In this document: piece by piece, positions 51,552 to 62,021 of the stretch
Layout of the letters: each line of letters opens with the position of its first letter
How positions within the stretch are numbered: the first letter of the stretch is position 1
Assembly (NCBI GenBank): GCA_963789495.1
Contig: CAWBLP010000018.1
Location: 310,001 to 374,000, forward strand
Direction: 5' to 3'
Length of the DNA: 64,000 bases
Source of the DNA: CAWBLP01 sp963789495
Lineage (GTDB): Bacteria > Pseudomonadota > Alphaproteobacteria > Acetobacterales > Acetobacteraceae
Position numbers and translations under genes: made by a program
Notes under the pieces: generated by a model
Seen by the model: the letters and a program-made list of their open reading frames with translations, nothing else
What the model was told of the DNA's origin: nothing
The model's database searches: none

Positions 51552-52455
51552 ATGTCGACCACCTCACGTTGGCCGGAAAAGACGCGTGAGCTGCACAACC
51601 ACCACATCGATAGTACCGTGTGGAACGACTTCGTCTTCCGTGACGACGACATCGTCATTGCCACCTACGCCAAATCCGGCACCACCTGGACGCAGCAGAT
51701 CATCGCGCAACTGTTGTTCGACGGCGCCGACGATCTTCCGGTTGCCGACATGTCGCCCTGGCTCGACCTGCGCGTGCCGCCGGCTGAGGTGAAACTGGCG
51801 GCGCTGGAGGCGCAAACCCATCGCCGCTTCATCAAGACCCATCTGCCGGTGGATGCGCTGGTTTATTCGCCACGCGCCAAATACATCTATATCGGCCGCG
51901 ACGGGCGCGACGTGGTGTGGAGCCTGTACAACCATCATCGCCACGCCAATGCGCTGTGGTACCAACTGATCAACGACACGCCCGGCCGCGTCGGGCCGCC
52001 GATCGACCCGCCGTCCGACTCCATCCGCCAGTATTTCCTGGATTGGCTGGACCGCGACGGCCATCCGTTCTGGTCGTTTTGGGATAATATCGAAACCTGG
52101 TGGGCGATCCGCGATCTGCCCAATCTGCTGCTGCTGCATTTCGACGATCTGCGCCGCGACCTGCCTGGCCAGATGCGCCGCATCGCCGGCTTCCTCGACA
52201 TCCCGCTCGACGAGGCCCGCTTCGCCACCATGGTGGAACATTGCAGCTTTGCCTGGATGAAGGCGAATGCCACGAAATCCACCCCGCTCGGCGGTGCGGT
52301 CTGGGACGGCGGCGCCCAGGTGTTCATCAACCAGGGCACCAACGGACGTTGGCGCCACGTGCTGACCGCTGACGACGTCGGCCGCTACGAGTTCCATCGC
52401 CGCTTCCCGGCTCGGCGAGCCCTGCGCGGCCTGGCTGGCTCACGGCAACCGCTGA
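51552..52455 (+). pseudogene. PAPS-dependent sulfotransferase, one-base frameshift near the 3' end
   Basis: Sulfotransferase_1 fold, about 300 residues from the ATG at 51552 (MSTTSRWPEKTRELHNHHID). PAPS 5'-phosphosulfate loop YAKSGTTWTQQ (~40) and the 3'-phosphate motif YIGRDGRDVVWSLYNH (~118) are present. As read, the frame runs on to 52520 with a non-family tail. Deleting one C of CCC at 52406-52408 gives RRFRLGEPCAAWLAHGNR and a stop at 52453-52455, the ending expected for this family. It would transfer sulfate from PAPS to a small molecule or lipid. Confidence 0.82.
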
Positions 52456-52673
52456 CCTCAGCGGCGGCGATGACCTACCCAGGGCCACTGCACGGGGCCA
52501 CCGTACCGCCGACAGCCTGACGTCTCGCCGCCCCGATCACCGTCCCGCCACGTGCCCGCCGCCACTCGTAGCCCGCCCGCCCGTCACCCGCCCGCCTGGC
52601 GCCCGCCCGCCTTGCCAACCCGCGCCACCTGTGACACGCCCTGCGCCAACAGCAGCAGCGAAGGGCCCGCACC

Positions 52674-53855
<1,182 letters not shown>

Positions 53856-53927
53856 CGGCCGGCCCGGGTTCACCGGACGTTAACCGCCTGAGGCGCAGAG
53901 TTCCGTCCCGCCATTGGGATTGGAACG

Positions 53928-54158
53928 ATGCGCAGCTTCACCCGGGGAACCTGGGTCCGCCATTGCCCGACCGGCCGACTGGGCAAGGTCGAAGTATCCG
54001 GCAACGTCCTGCTCTCGGTCGCTCCCTACCCGCCCGATAATGGCGGCTGGCTGACCGCCAGTGTCGAGGAGTTCGAGCCGGTCATCCAGCCGACGCGCGA
54101 CCCCGCGACCGATGGCGGCTCCGCCATGGTGGTCGGCCCGATCCGACACGCCGCCTAG
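53928..54158 (+). CDS. Small conserved-looking protein, unknown function
   Basis: 76 residues: MRSFTRGTWVRHCPTGRLGK, then VEVSGNVLLSVAPYPPDNGG and a segment ending IRHAA. Mixed beta pattern, no membrane segment or signal peptide. A weak purine-rich site (ggaacg) precedes the ATG. It sits 25 bp before the DUF2336 gene on the same strand, so it may be cotranscribed. I do not recognise a family. Confidence 0.5.
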   Translation: MRSFTRGTWVRHCPTGRLGKVEVSGNVLLSVAPYPPDNGGWLTASVEEFEPVIQPTRDPATDGGSAMVVGPIRHAA

Positions 54159-54183
54159 GCGCGGCAGGGATCAGCAGGAGGTC

Positions 54184-55287
54184 ATGTCCACATCCCTGAC
54201 GCCCGAAGACGTCGCCCGGCTGTTGCAGGAGCCTTCGCCCACCGTGCGCGCCGAAGTGGCCGCGAAGGTGGCGGGCGAGATCGACAATACCCGACTTACG
54301 CCTGAGGAATTGCGGCTGGCGCAGGAGATCGCCGGCCTGATGGCGCGCGATGTGGAGGTGGCGGTCCGACGTGCCCTGGCGGAAAGCCTGCGCGGCGCCC
54401 GCCGGCTGCCGCGCGAGCTGGCCCTGCGCCTGGCGGAGGACGTCGATTCGGTCGCCCTGCCGATCCTGACCGACTCCCCGGTGCTGAGTGACGACGACCT
54501 GCTGCAGATCCTGCGGCATGGCTCGCCCGGCAAGCAGCAGGCGATCGCGGGACGCGCCAACCTGGCAGAACCGGTCTGTTACGCGGTGACCGACTGGGCC
54601 GGGGAGCCCGCAGTGGTCGCCCTGATGCGCAACCAGACCGCCCAGATCAGCGCGCTCAGCCTGGACCGGGCGCTCGACCGCTTCGGCGACAGCGACGCGG
54701 TCAAGGAAAGCATGGTCCATCGCGCCGTGCTGCCGATCGCATTTGCCGAACGGTTGGTGACGATGATCTCCGACCAGCTGCGTGACCATCTGGTGAGCCA
54801 TCACGAGGTTTCCTCTGCCCTGGCCAGCGATATCGTACTGCACGGGCAGGAGCGTGCGGTGCTGCTGCTCAGCCACGGCTCCAATCAGGCAGAGCTGCTG
54901 CGGCTGATCCGGCAGATGCATCGCAATCAGCGGCTGAGCGCGTCCCTCGTGCTGCGGGCGATCTGCTCTGGCCATGTGGGATTTTTCGTCACCGCGCTGG
55001 CGGTGATGGCGCGCGTGCCGGTGCACAATGCCGAGGTGCTGGTGAACGACAGCGGGGGACGTGGCCTGATCTCGCTGTACGAGAAAGCCGGCATGCCACC
55101 CCATCTGCTGCCGGCGGTGCGGATTGCTGTCGAGGTGGCGCAGGGGACCGGTCTCGATGGCGGCGAACGCGATCTGGAACGCTACCGCGCCCGCGTGATC
55201 AGCCGCGTGCTGACGCAGTATGAGGCGCTGGAGTCCGAGGACCTGGATTACCTGGTGGAGCGGCTGCCGACCTCCGCCGCGCTGTGA
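54184..55287 (+). CDS. DUF2336 domain protein
   Basis: 367 residues from the ATG at 54184, preceded by a perfect agcaggagg Shine-Dalgarno; the frame extends upstream through the small gene. HEAT-like helical repeats run through the protein (RLLQEPSPTVRAEVAAKVAG, then DVEVAVRRALAESLRGARRL), with the DUF2336 block around VALPILTDSPVLSDDDLLQI. The family is found in alphaproteobacteria. Some members are linked to stalk/motility and c-di-GMP contexts, but no function is assigned here. No signal or membrane segment. Confidence 0.87.
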   Translation: MSTSLTPEDVARLLQEPSPTVRAEVAAKVAGEIDNTRLTPEELRLAQEIAGLMARDVEVAVRRALAESLRGARRLPRELALRLAEDVDSVALPILTDSPVLSDDDLLQILRHGSPGKQQAIAGRANLAEPVCYAVTDWAGEPAVVALMRNQTAQISALSLDRALDRFGDSDAVKESMVHRAVLPIAFAERLVTMISDQLRDHLVSHHEVSSALASDIVLHGQERAVLLLSHGSNQAELLRLIRQMHRNQRLSASLVLRAICSGHVGFFVTALAVMARVPVHNAEVLVNDSGGRGLISLYEKAGMPPHLLPAVRIAVEVAQGTGLDGGERDLERYRARVISRVLTQYEALESEDLDYLVERLPTSAAL

Positions 55288-55545
55288 CCGGCGGGTCTTG
55301 GCTGCCGATCGCGGGCCGGCCATCGACAGGGCCGGCCTTCGACATCGGACTGAGCCGCGCGCGTCTGTCCGCTGCACGCTCTGTCGGGTTCATCGCTGGA
55401 TCAGGCCGGCCAGGATTGGAGAGTGGCTGGTGGTCGTTGGTAGTGGCTGATGGTCGTTGGCAATGGACGACGCAGCGGTTGACTTGGCCAATGCCGGCAA
55501 TGCCGGTTCACGGACACGGCCGGCCTGCCGTGTCGCCGGCATCGA
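55288..55545. other. Intergenic with short tandem motif
   Basis: 258 bp between convergent genes. Around 55425-55470 the motif gtggtcgttgg/gatggtcgttgg recurs with gtggctga spacers, an imperfect tandem of ~22 bp. No coding frame supported. Confidence 0.45.
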
Positions 55546-56991
55546 CTAACGCTCTTGCGGCGCCTGCAGGAACCGGTCCACCAGCCGATCCGCCTCACCT
55601 CGCTCCGCCCGCAGCTGATTCGTCTGCCGGTTGCGCGCGCCCGAGGTGAGATAGAACCGCTCATACTGCTCATTACGGCTGGCGAGCGCGCTGCCGGCGA
55701 AATCCCAGCCGAGCCGGAACACGCGGGCACGCTGCTCTGCCGTCACATCCCCGGCGCCGCGCAAATATTTGTCGATCAGCGGACGCAGCGCCGGATCGGC
55801 GAACTGGTCCGCGGTCGGCGTGCACAACACATTATGCGAGCCGATCAGCCGGATGATCTCGTTCACCCGCGGGAACCAGTAGGGCAGCATGGCGCGCAAC
55901 GCATTCAGCGGCCGCTGGTCGAGGAACCAGGCGCCGTTGCCATACTCGTAGGCCTGTAGCTCGCCAGCCACCACGGCAGCGCGGGTCAATTCGGCATAGC
56001 TCCAGATCTCGCCCAGCATCTGCTGCGTCGCCGGATCACCGGCGTTGATCGCCTCGGCCATCCGCGTCGCGATGCCCCAGGCGAACTCCAGCTTGGTCCA
56101 GGCGCGGATCATCGTCTGGTGCATCGCATTGCCGCGCCAGCTCGCCGACATCACGCTGTTGTAAACGGGCAGGTTGCCGTCGATGAAGATCCGCTCCCGC
56201 GGCACCTCGACCGAGTCGAAGATCACGAACGCGTCCTGCTCGTCGAACCGCCCGGACAGCGGGTGGTCGAAATCGTTGCGCGGCGCCGACACGCTGTCGC
56301 GGCACAGGAATTTCAGGCCCGGCGTGTTCATCGGGATGCAGAAGGATAGCGCATGCCGACCGTCCGCGTCCGGCATCGGCTGGCTGGGATAGACGGCGAT
56401 CTCGTCGGAAAACGGCGCCAGCGTGGCCAGCACGCGCGCACCGCGCACCAGGATGCCGTGCGCCGTCACCGCCACCTTGTGAAGCTGCGTCTCATCCAGC
56501 CCGCTCGGCACATGCCCCCTGCCCTTGTCCACCGTCGCGTGGATCAGCGTATGCGTCAGGCTGAGGTCGTCGCGCGCCAGTTGCCGCTGGAACGCGACCA
56601 GGTTCGCCGCACCTTGCTCGTTGCCGTTGATCGCCCACTCGTCGCTGCGGGCGGCAAAACCGGCATAGGTCACGTTCATGTAATCCGGCGTCCGCCCCAT
56701 CAGGCCGACGGAGAACTCCGCCACGCGGCGCAACGCCCGGTGGCGGCGCAGCAGATCGTCGCACGAGCGCGGCAGGATGTGGCTGACCGCGATCGCCTCG
56801 CCGGTCTGCGGATCGGGCATCAGGCAGTCGTCGGGATGCGCGTGGTGCAGGTCGAACACCTCCGCCAACGCCTCGGCGGCACCACGCAGCGCCGGGTGAT
56901 CGAGCGGATCGGCGATCCGGTCGCGCCCCAGCCAGACCTCGCGGCCATCCCGCAATCCCCGCAGGAACTGCGCCCCGGTGCGTGCAGGCAT
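55546..56991 (-). CDS. HpaB-family flavin-dependent aromatic monooxygenase
   Basis: 481 residues, the oxygenase component of two-component FADH2-dependent monooxygenases (4-hydroxyphenylacetate 3-monooxygenase type, also 4-hydroxybutanoyl-CoA dehydratase-like). Signatures are RTPDYMNVTYAGFAA, FAWGIATRMAEAINAGD and the ACAD-like C-terminal helices. The partner flavin reductase is not in the window. It would hydroxylate a phenolic ring, in line with the aromatic theme of the 22-30 kb cluster. It is divergent from coxG with a 124-bp promoter gap. Confidence 0.88.
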   Translation of the reverse strand: MPARTGAQFLRGLRDGREVWLGRDRIADPLDHPALRGAAEALAEVFDLHHAHPDDCLMPDPQTGEAIAVSHILPRSCDDLLRRHRALRRVAEFSVGLMGRTPDYMNVTYAGFAARSDEWAINGNEQGAANLVAFQRQLARDDLSLTHTLIHATVDKGRGHVPSGLDETQLHKVAVTAHGILVRGARVLATLAPFSDEIAVYPSQPMPDADGRHALSFCIPMNTPGLKFLCRDSVSAPRNDFDHPLSGRFDEQDAFVIFDSVEVPRERIFIDGNLPVYNSVMSASWRGNAMHQTMIRAWTKLEFAWGIATRMAEAINAGDPATQQMLGEIWSYAELTRAAVVAGELQAYEYGNGAWFLDQRPLNALRAMLPYWFPRVNEIIRLIGSHNVLCTPTADQFADPALRPLIDKYLRGAGDVTAEQRARVFRLGWDFAGSALASRNEQYERFYLTSGARNRQTNQLRAERGEADRLVDRFLQAPQER

Positions 56992-57115
56992 CGTGGTTTT
57001 CCCTCCCGTTGATGGGCCGGCGCCGCGCCGGCGTGAGACCGAACGGCGTGGCCGGCTTGATTACGCCCCCTGCGGCCCGCAAGTTAGACGCTGAACAGCT
57101 GCTGGGGACGAGCCT

Positions 57116-57832
57116 ATGGACATGACCGGCGAGCGGCGCATTGCCGCGCCGCGCAGCGTCGTCTGGGACGCATTGAACGACCCCGCCGTGTTGAAGACCA
57201 GCATTCCCGGCTGCCAGAGCCTGGACAAGCTGTCCGACACGGCCATGAAGGCGACCGCCGCGGTGAAGATCGGGCCGATCTCCGCCCGCTTCACCGGCAA
57301 CGTGGAACTCAGCGATCTGGACCCGCCGAACGGCTACACGATCAGCGGCGAGGGCCAGGGCGGCGTCGCCGGCTTCGCCAAGGGCGGCGCCAAGGTCAAG
57401 CTGGAGGACGATTCCGGCGCCACCATCCTGCGCTACGAGGTCCACGCCCAGGTCGGCGGCAAGATCGCCCAGCTCGGCGCGCGGCTGATCGACGCCAGCG
57501 CCAAACAAATGGCGGACCAGTTCTTCGACCGGTTCAGCGCCGCGGTGGCCCCGCCCGCTCCAGTCGAGGCGCCAGTGACGGCGCCAGTGTTCCCGGCCGC
57601 CCCCGCCCAGCAGCAGGCGCAGGTGCACGCCGCCGAACCGTCCGGACGTGCATTCCCCTCGGCGCCGAGCGCAGAGGTGGCGCGACCGGTGCTGCCGCCA
57701 ACCAACCCGCCCTCCGCCATCGGCCTTGGCGCCCTGGTGCCGCGGGAGGCGTTCGGCCTGCCGCTGGTGGCCTGGATCGGCATCGGCCTGTTCACCCTGA
57801 TCGTGCTGCTGTTCATCGTGAGCATCCTGTAG
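57116..57832 (+). CDS. coxG: CoxG/SRPBCC-domain protein with C-terminal anchor
   Basis: 238 residues. Residues ~5-145 form the SRPBCC domain of carbon-monoxide dehydrogenase subunit G (ALNDPAVLKTSIPGCQSLDK and GGKIAQLGARLIDASAKQ). About 146-205 is a Pro/Ala-rich linker and about 215-236 one membrane segment (LVAWIGIGLFTLIVLLFIVS). It anchors or matures molybdenum hydroxylases at the membrane. The start could also be the ATG at 57122. It overlaps coxD by one base. Confidence 0.9.
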   Translation: MDMTGERRIAAPRSVVWDALNDPAVLKTSIPGCQSLDKLSDTAMKATAAVKIGPISARFTGNVELSDLDPPNGYTISGEGQGGVAGFAKGGAKVKLEDDSGATILRYEVHAQVGGKIAQLGARLIDASAKQMADQFFDRFSAAVAPPAPVEAPVTAPVFPAAPAQQQAQVHAAEPSGRAFPSAPSAEVARPVLPPTNPPSAIGLGALVPREAFGLPLVAWIGIGLFTLIVLLFIVSIL

Positions 57833-58737
57833 TGACCGGACTCCCCGCGACGGTTGCCGACACCGCCAGGCTGCTCGCCGACCAGGGCTACATCGCCGAC
57901 CAGGAGCTGGCGACCACGGTGCACCTGGCGCTGTCGATGCGCCGGCCGCTGTTCCTGGAGGGCGAGCCCGGCACCGGCAAGACCGAGATCGCCAAGGTTC
58001 TGGCCGCAGGCCTCGGTCGCCGGCTGGTGCGGCTGCAATGCTATGACGGGATGGACCTGTCCGCCGCCGCCTATGAATGGGACCACGCCCGCCAGTTGAT
58101 GGCGATCCGCCTGGCGGAGGCCGCCGGCCAGACCGACCGCGACGAGCTGTCGCACAACATCTACACGCGGGAATTCCTGCTGGCGCGGCCGCTGCTGTCG
58201 GCGATCGACCCGGACCTGCCGCCCGCGGTGCTGCTGATCGACGAGCTGGACCGCGCCGATGAGCCGTTCGAGGCGTTCCTGCTGGAACTGCTGGCCGACT
58301 TCCAGGTGACGGTGCCGGAGTTCGGCACGGTGCGCGCCAAGACCCAGCCGGTGGTGGTGCTGACCTCCAACCGCACCCGCGAGGTGCATGACGCGATCCG
58401 CCGCCGCTGCCTGTACCACTGGGTGGACTATCCCGACGCGGCGCGGGAACGCGCGATCCTGGCGGCCAAGGCGCCGGACGTGCCGGAGAGCCTGTCGGCG
58501 CAGGTGGTCGCCTTCGTGCAGCGGCTGCGTGCAGGCGAGGAGCTGTTCAAGCTGCCCGGCGTCGCCGAGACGATCGACTGGGCACAGGCGCTGACCTACC
58601 TGAACCAGAAGGAACTGGCGCCGGCGACAGTGGATGAGACGCTGGGTGTGCTGCTGAAATACCAGGACGACATCGCCAAGGTGCGCGGCGCCGAGGCGGC
58701 GCGTCTGGTTTCGGAGGTGCAGCAGGCCGCGGAGTAG
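57832..58737 (+). CDS. coxD: MoxR-family AAA ATPase (CoxD)
   Basis: 301 residues, GTG start overlapping the coxG TAG. Walker A GEPGTGKTEI at ~43-51, Walker B VLLIDELDRAD and sensor VVVLTSNRTREVHDAI, then the lid domain. Chaperone-like ATPase for assembly of the molybdenum-copper active site of CO dehydrogenases and related hydroxylases. In family operons it is followed by coxE (VWA protein). Here no coxE follows, and a truncated transporter faces it 122 bp away. Confidence 0.93.
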   Translation: MTGLPATVADTARLLADQGYIADQELATTVHLALSMRRPLFLEGEPGTGKTEIAKVLAAGLGRRLVRLQCYDGMDLSAAAYEWDHARQLMAIRLAEAAGQTDRDELSHNIYTREFLLARPLLSAIDPDLPPAVLLIDELDRADEPFEAFLLELLADFQVTVPEFGTVRAKTQPVVVLTSNRTREVHDAIRRRCLYHWVDYPDAARERAILAAKAPDVPESLSAQVVAFVQRLRAGEELFKLPGVAETIDWAQALTYLNQKELAPATVDETLGVLLKYQDDIAKVRGAEAARLVSEVQQAAE

Positions 58738-58858
58738 GCGGGGCGGCCTGCCGGGGCGATTGCCTCGCCCCCGGCCCCTCGCGTGCCGGCGCCGCTGATG
58801 GTGAGCACGGTGGCTACCATCCCGCGGCGGACGTATCGGTGCGAGCAGCGTAGGCTGT

Positions 58859-60151
58859 TCACTGCTTCAGGCGAAAGACCGACCCGCCCGGTGTCGCCGC
58901 AAGCGCGGCCTCACCGGCGATAGGCTCGCCAACATGCTGGCAAGCCGGAAGATTGTTGTGGTCTCGAAGGGGATCATGGGGTCTCCCTGACAGGGCGACT
59001 GGAGAAGGGTCCACCTGCCGCTCGTCGTCGCGTTCGAGCTCATCCAGTGCCACCAGCAATGAGCCGACGCGGTTCACCGATGACAGGCATTCGGCCAAGC
59101 CGGGATAGTTGTCCACCAGCCAGTTGAGCGATGTCTGTACCATCACGAAGGCGGCCACCGCCTGGGCAGCCTCGCCCAGCGACATTGTGCCGACCAGGTA
59201 TTTCGGTGCGCAAAGGACCCAGCCGATAACCGGGGCCGCCAGCAGGTTGCCGTGCGACACCAGTGTCGTGCGCACAAACTGGAAACACAACTCCCGATAG
59301 CGCCCGATCAAGGTGTCGAATGCAGCGCTCAAACGGTGATGCCGCCCCCGCGCATCGTCCCTCCAATGTCCGACACCGCCCGTCTCGTGGAAGCTGGCGG
59401 CGGTTGAGCGGAACTGCGCCTCGGCCGCATTCTTACCCGCGATGATGTGGACCATGCGGTGGCCGATGATCGACATCGCAAGCGTCAGCAGCGCTGAATA
59501 GAGCACCACCGTGATCACCAGATATTTCGGCACGGTCAGCGCGTGACCTTGGACTTCAATGACGAGGTCTCCACCGACGTTCCATAGGATGCCAACGAAA
59601 ATGATGACGTTGAGAAGCGCCGTGAGCAATCCGGCGGCCATGCTCACCGGCGCGTCCGTCGCCACGCGCACATCCTCGGCGATCCGGTATTCCGGGTTCC
59701 GGTCTTCACCCCGCATGAAGTGGAGCTGAAGGAAACGATCGTTCGCCAGCCAGCGATCGATCAGGTGCCGGGTCAGCCAGGCTCGCCACTGAATCTGCGT
59801 CGTCATGCGCGCCCAGATCGACAGGACCGCCACCAGGATGCTCGAGCCCGCCAGCAACAGGAAAAGCAGCGCCTGCGCCCAGAGTGCCGAGCTGTCGCGG
59901 CGACCGAATGCATCGAAGAAATCGCGGTTCCAGTAGTTCAGGCGGTACTGCAGCGCCAATTGCAGCACGACACTGCCGAACAGCATCAACATCAGGAGCC
60001 TGGCGGCCGCAGCATGGGGTGCACGCCAAAACCCCGAGGCGGTGCGCCAAAAGCGGGCCGCCAGAAAGCGGTCCGCCGCAGGCACCTGGCTTACGGCATC
60101 AGGGACGGTTGAGCTGTACGCCACCGATGAGCCATATAACGAGGAGAACAA
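58859..60151 (-). CDS. ABC transporter membrane half (ABC_membrane_2) without ATPase domain
   Basis: Up to 430 residues. Five or six membrane segments (LMLMLFGSVVLQLALQY, ALLFLLLAGSSILVAVLSIW, VIIFVGILWNVGGDLVI, LVITVVLYSALLTLAMSII, and others) match the SbmA/YddA permease domain (QYRLNYWNRDFFDAF, FMRGEDRNPEYRIAEDVRV). The usual nucleotide-binding domain is missing: after AECLSSVNRVGSLLVALDEL only a short unrelated tail follows. The first 22 codons overlap the DUF3309-like gene, so a GTG at 60085 may be the true start. Either truncated, or a half-transporter that uses an ATPase elsewhere. Confidence 0.7.
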   Translation of the reverse strand: MFSSLYGSSVAYSSTVPDAVSQVPAADRFLAARFWRTASGFWRAPHAAAARLLMLMLFGSVVLQLALQYRLNYWNRDFFDAFGRRDSSALWAQALLFLLLAGSSILVAVLSIWARMTTQIQWRAWLTRHLIDRWLANDRFLQLHFMRGEDRNPEYRIAEDVRVATDAPVSMAAGLLTALLNVIIFVGILWNVGGDLVIEVQGHALTVPKYLVITVVLYSALLTLAMSIIGHRMVHIIAGKNAAEAQFRSTAASFHETGGVGHWRDDARGRHHRLSAAFDTLIGRYRELCFQFVRTTLVSHGNLLAAPVIGWVLCAPKYLVGTMSLGEAAQAVAAFVMVQTSLNWLVDNYPGLAECLSSVNRVGSLLVALDELERDDERQVDPSPVALSGRPHDPLRDHNNLPACQHVGEPIAGEAALAATPGGSVFRLKQ

Positions 60152-60269
60152 TCACGAGCAGGCCGAGGGCGCCGCCAAGGCCGGATCCGCCGTAGCGATT
60201 GTACCCATAGTAGCCACCCCCGCCGCCGAGCAGCACGATCAGCAGGATGATGATCAGGATTGTGCCCAT
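60099..60269 (-). CDS. DUF3309-like tiny membrane protein
   Basis: 56 residues from the ATG at 60269: MGTILIIILLIVLLGGGGGY, Tyr/Gly-rich middle YYGYNRYGGSG, then a second hydrophobic segment LGLLVIVLLVIWLIGG. The N-terminal MGTILLIIL motif and Gly/Tyr linker are those of DUF3309, short hydrophobic proteins found near stress genes in proteobacteria. It overlaps the transporter frame by 53 bp and lies close to the entericidin gene on the same strand. Confidence 0.75.
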   Translation of the reverse strand: MGTILIIILLIVLLGGGGGYYGYNRYGGSGLGGALGLLVIVLLVIWLIGGVQLNRP

Positions 60270-60358
60270 AGGTTCGCCCTCATGTCAGACGTGAAGCTGC
60301 ACTGAGTGGGTCCGCAGCGGTGCCGTGTCCGGCACGCGCACCTCACACGGGCACCTCA

Positions 60359-60511
60359 TCACGGTGTGTTCTGCTTGGCGGACTTTTCGATGACCTTGCC
60401 GGTGGCGGAGAGGTCCTGTCCGGCGCCCGCCGTGGTATGACAAGCGCTCAGGAGAGGTACGACGGCGACAACTGAGAGCGCGGCCAGAGCGAGGATGAAT
60501 TTCTTGTACAT
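60359..60511 (-). CDS. Entericidin-family lipoprotein
   Basis: 50 residues from the ATG at 60511: MYKKFILALAALSVVAVVPL, then the lipobox LLSAC, then TTAGAGQDLSATGKVIEKSA, the conserved entericidin tail. Small bacteriolytic or envelope-stress lipoprotein. A longer frame to 60586 exists, but the internal ATG gives the correct basic n-region. A perfect FNR-type box lies 158 bp upstream (60669-60682). Confidence 0.88.
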   Translation of the reverse strand: MYKKFILALAALSVVAVVPLLSACHTTAGAGQDLSATGKVIEKSAKQNTP

Positions 60512-60668
60512 GTTGGAATTCTCTTCCGTGTGTCCAGATCCCCGATTTCCGTAGCGCCCCAGGGGATGGCGGGGCTCGCGTGGCATGGCAGCGGCACACT
60601 GCCGCCTATCGATGACGAACGAGTCCGGCGAAATGGTTAATATTTGACCGGTATCGCGGTGGAACTCA

Positions 60669-60682
60669 TTGATCTAAATCAA
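60669..60682. promoter_or_regulatory. FNR/FixK-type box (perfect)
   Basis: TTGATCTAAATCAA, matching the FNR/Anr/FixK palindrome TTGAT-N4-ATCAA at all ten fixed positions. It lies between the divergent entericidin (158 bp) and VIT genes (117 bp), so it could serve either. It implies low-oxygen control of this envelope-stress set. Confidence 0.7.
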
Positions 60683-60798
60683 CCTTCGATGCAAGGTCTG
60701 CCCCCGCGTCCACGCTGGAGCAGAACGCTCGCAGGCACGGCTGATCTCGGATGTATGCGCGACCGTTGCAGGGACTGACAGCGTGATCGGGGGAAGCC

Positions 60799-61501
60799 AT
60801 GGGCCGGCTGCGGCTGCATACTGAACACCACCTTGTCGACCGCATTGGGTGGTTGAGGGCCGCGGGTACTCGGGGCCAACGACGGCATCGTCTCGACTGC
60901 CAGCCTGATCGTCGGCGTTGCCGCGGCGGACGTGACGCAGAACGCCGTCTTGATCGCGGGTATCTCAGGTCTGGTGGCTGGCGCCATGTCGATGGCTGCC
61001 GGCGAGTATGTGTCCGTCAGTTCGCAGTCCGACACGGAGCAGGCGGATCTCGCTCGCGAACGCAAAGAATTGCGCGACGATGCTGCGTTTGAACTGGATG
61101 AGCTGACCGAGATCTACGTAACGCGCGGTGTCGACCGGGCGCTTGCGCGTCAGGTCGCCCAGCAACTGACGGCGAAGGATGCCTTGGCGGCCCACGCGCG
61201 CGAGGAGCTGGGGATTTCCGCCGCCACCGCTGCGCGTCCCGTGCAGGCCGCACTGACGTCGGCTGCAGCATTTTCCCTTGGCGCGGCAATGCCCTTGCTC
61301 ATGGTCGTCGTAGCGCCCGCTGGTGCGCTCGTTGCTATCGTGTCAGGTGCGTCTTTGCTGTTTCTCGCTCTCCTGGGCGCGGTCGGGGCACGTGCAGGAG
61401 GCGCAAACATCGTGTCCGCTGCCGCCCGAGTGACGTTCTGGGGCGCACTGGCGATGGCTCTGACCGCCGGTATCGGCAAGTTCGTCGGCACGGTGGTCTG
61501 A
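60799..61501 (+). pseudogene. VIT1/CCC1-family iron/manganese transporter, one-base frameshift
   Basis: The N-terminal part in the first frame reads LHTEHHLVDRIGWLRAA. The rest is in the next frame (from ~60867): VLGANDGIVSTASLIVGV, then ISGLVAGAMSMAAGEYVSVSSQSDTEQADL, then the membrane segments LTSAAAFSLGAAMPLLMVVVAP and onward. Removing one G of GGG at 60864-60866 joins LRAA to VLGANDGIV and gives a ~233-residue VIT-family protein. Such proteins move Fe2+/Mn2+ out of the cytosol. Probably intact in reality. Confidence 0.87.
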
Positions 61502-61851
61502 AGGGCTGCGTCGATTCGCTTGCCTGCACGGTGCAGCGGACCGCTACCGACATGCCCCGAAAGGGGTTGGTCGTGCTGGTCGGCTGGCCGGACCGCGGCA
61601 GCCACTCGCCGGCGCCGGGCGCGTGGCCCGGCCGCGCGCCGGTGCCAGGAGCGACGCTGGATGGCGTCTGGCCCAGGGGGCTGGGATAGTGGTCATGGCA
61701 GCCAGGGTAGCGATGCGAGGGCCACATAACGCTTGGGCTGGACCCGTTCGAGGCGGGTGCGACGCGACGGCGAAGCCGTCCGGAGGGCTGCGTCGCCTCG
61801 GGGCGTGACACGCCACGTTCCATACATACGCGTGTCTGGACGTGCTTATGC
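61502..61851. other. Intergenic region before lipoprotein gene
   Basis: About 350 bp of GC-rich DNA (520 bp to the lipoprotein start). No gene supported; the frames here are Arg/Pro-rich. The only clear element is the FNR-type box at its end (61852-61865). Confidence 0.45.
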
Positions 61852-61865
61852 TTGATCCAGGTCAA
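61852..61865. promoter_or_regulatory. FNR/FixK-type box (one mismatch)
   Basis: TTGATCCAGGTCAA, one mismatch to TTGAT-N4-ATCAA, and a common form of FixK/Anr sites. It lies 157 bp upstream of the lipoprotein ATG (62022), and a possible CsbD transcript follows. Confidence 0.6.
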
Positions 61866-62021
61866 TGCCCGCACCTGGCATCTCTGCGTTCACTGCTGCT
61901 CAACAGGCAGCGTAGCTCGATCTTGAGTCCGCGAGCGCTGTGGGGAGACCCGCAGGCATCCTGCCGCGACAAGCCCTTCGATGCGAATTCCGATCCGTAT
62001 CCAATGCCGGAGGTCCGCCCA

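Noticed and set aside
59341..59440. A compensated frameshift inside the ABC membrane protein (residues around FHETGGVGHWRDD)
   Set aside because: The stretch looks unlike the family, but neither alternative frame gave a better match, so natural divergence is equally likely.
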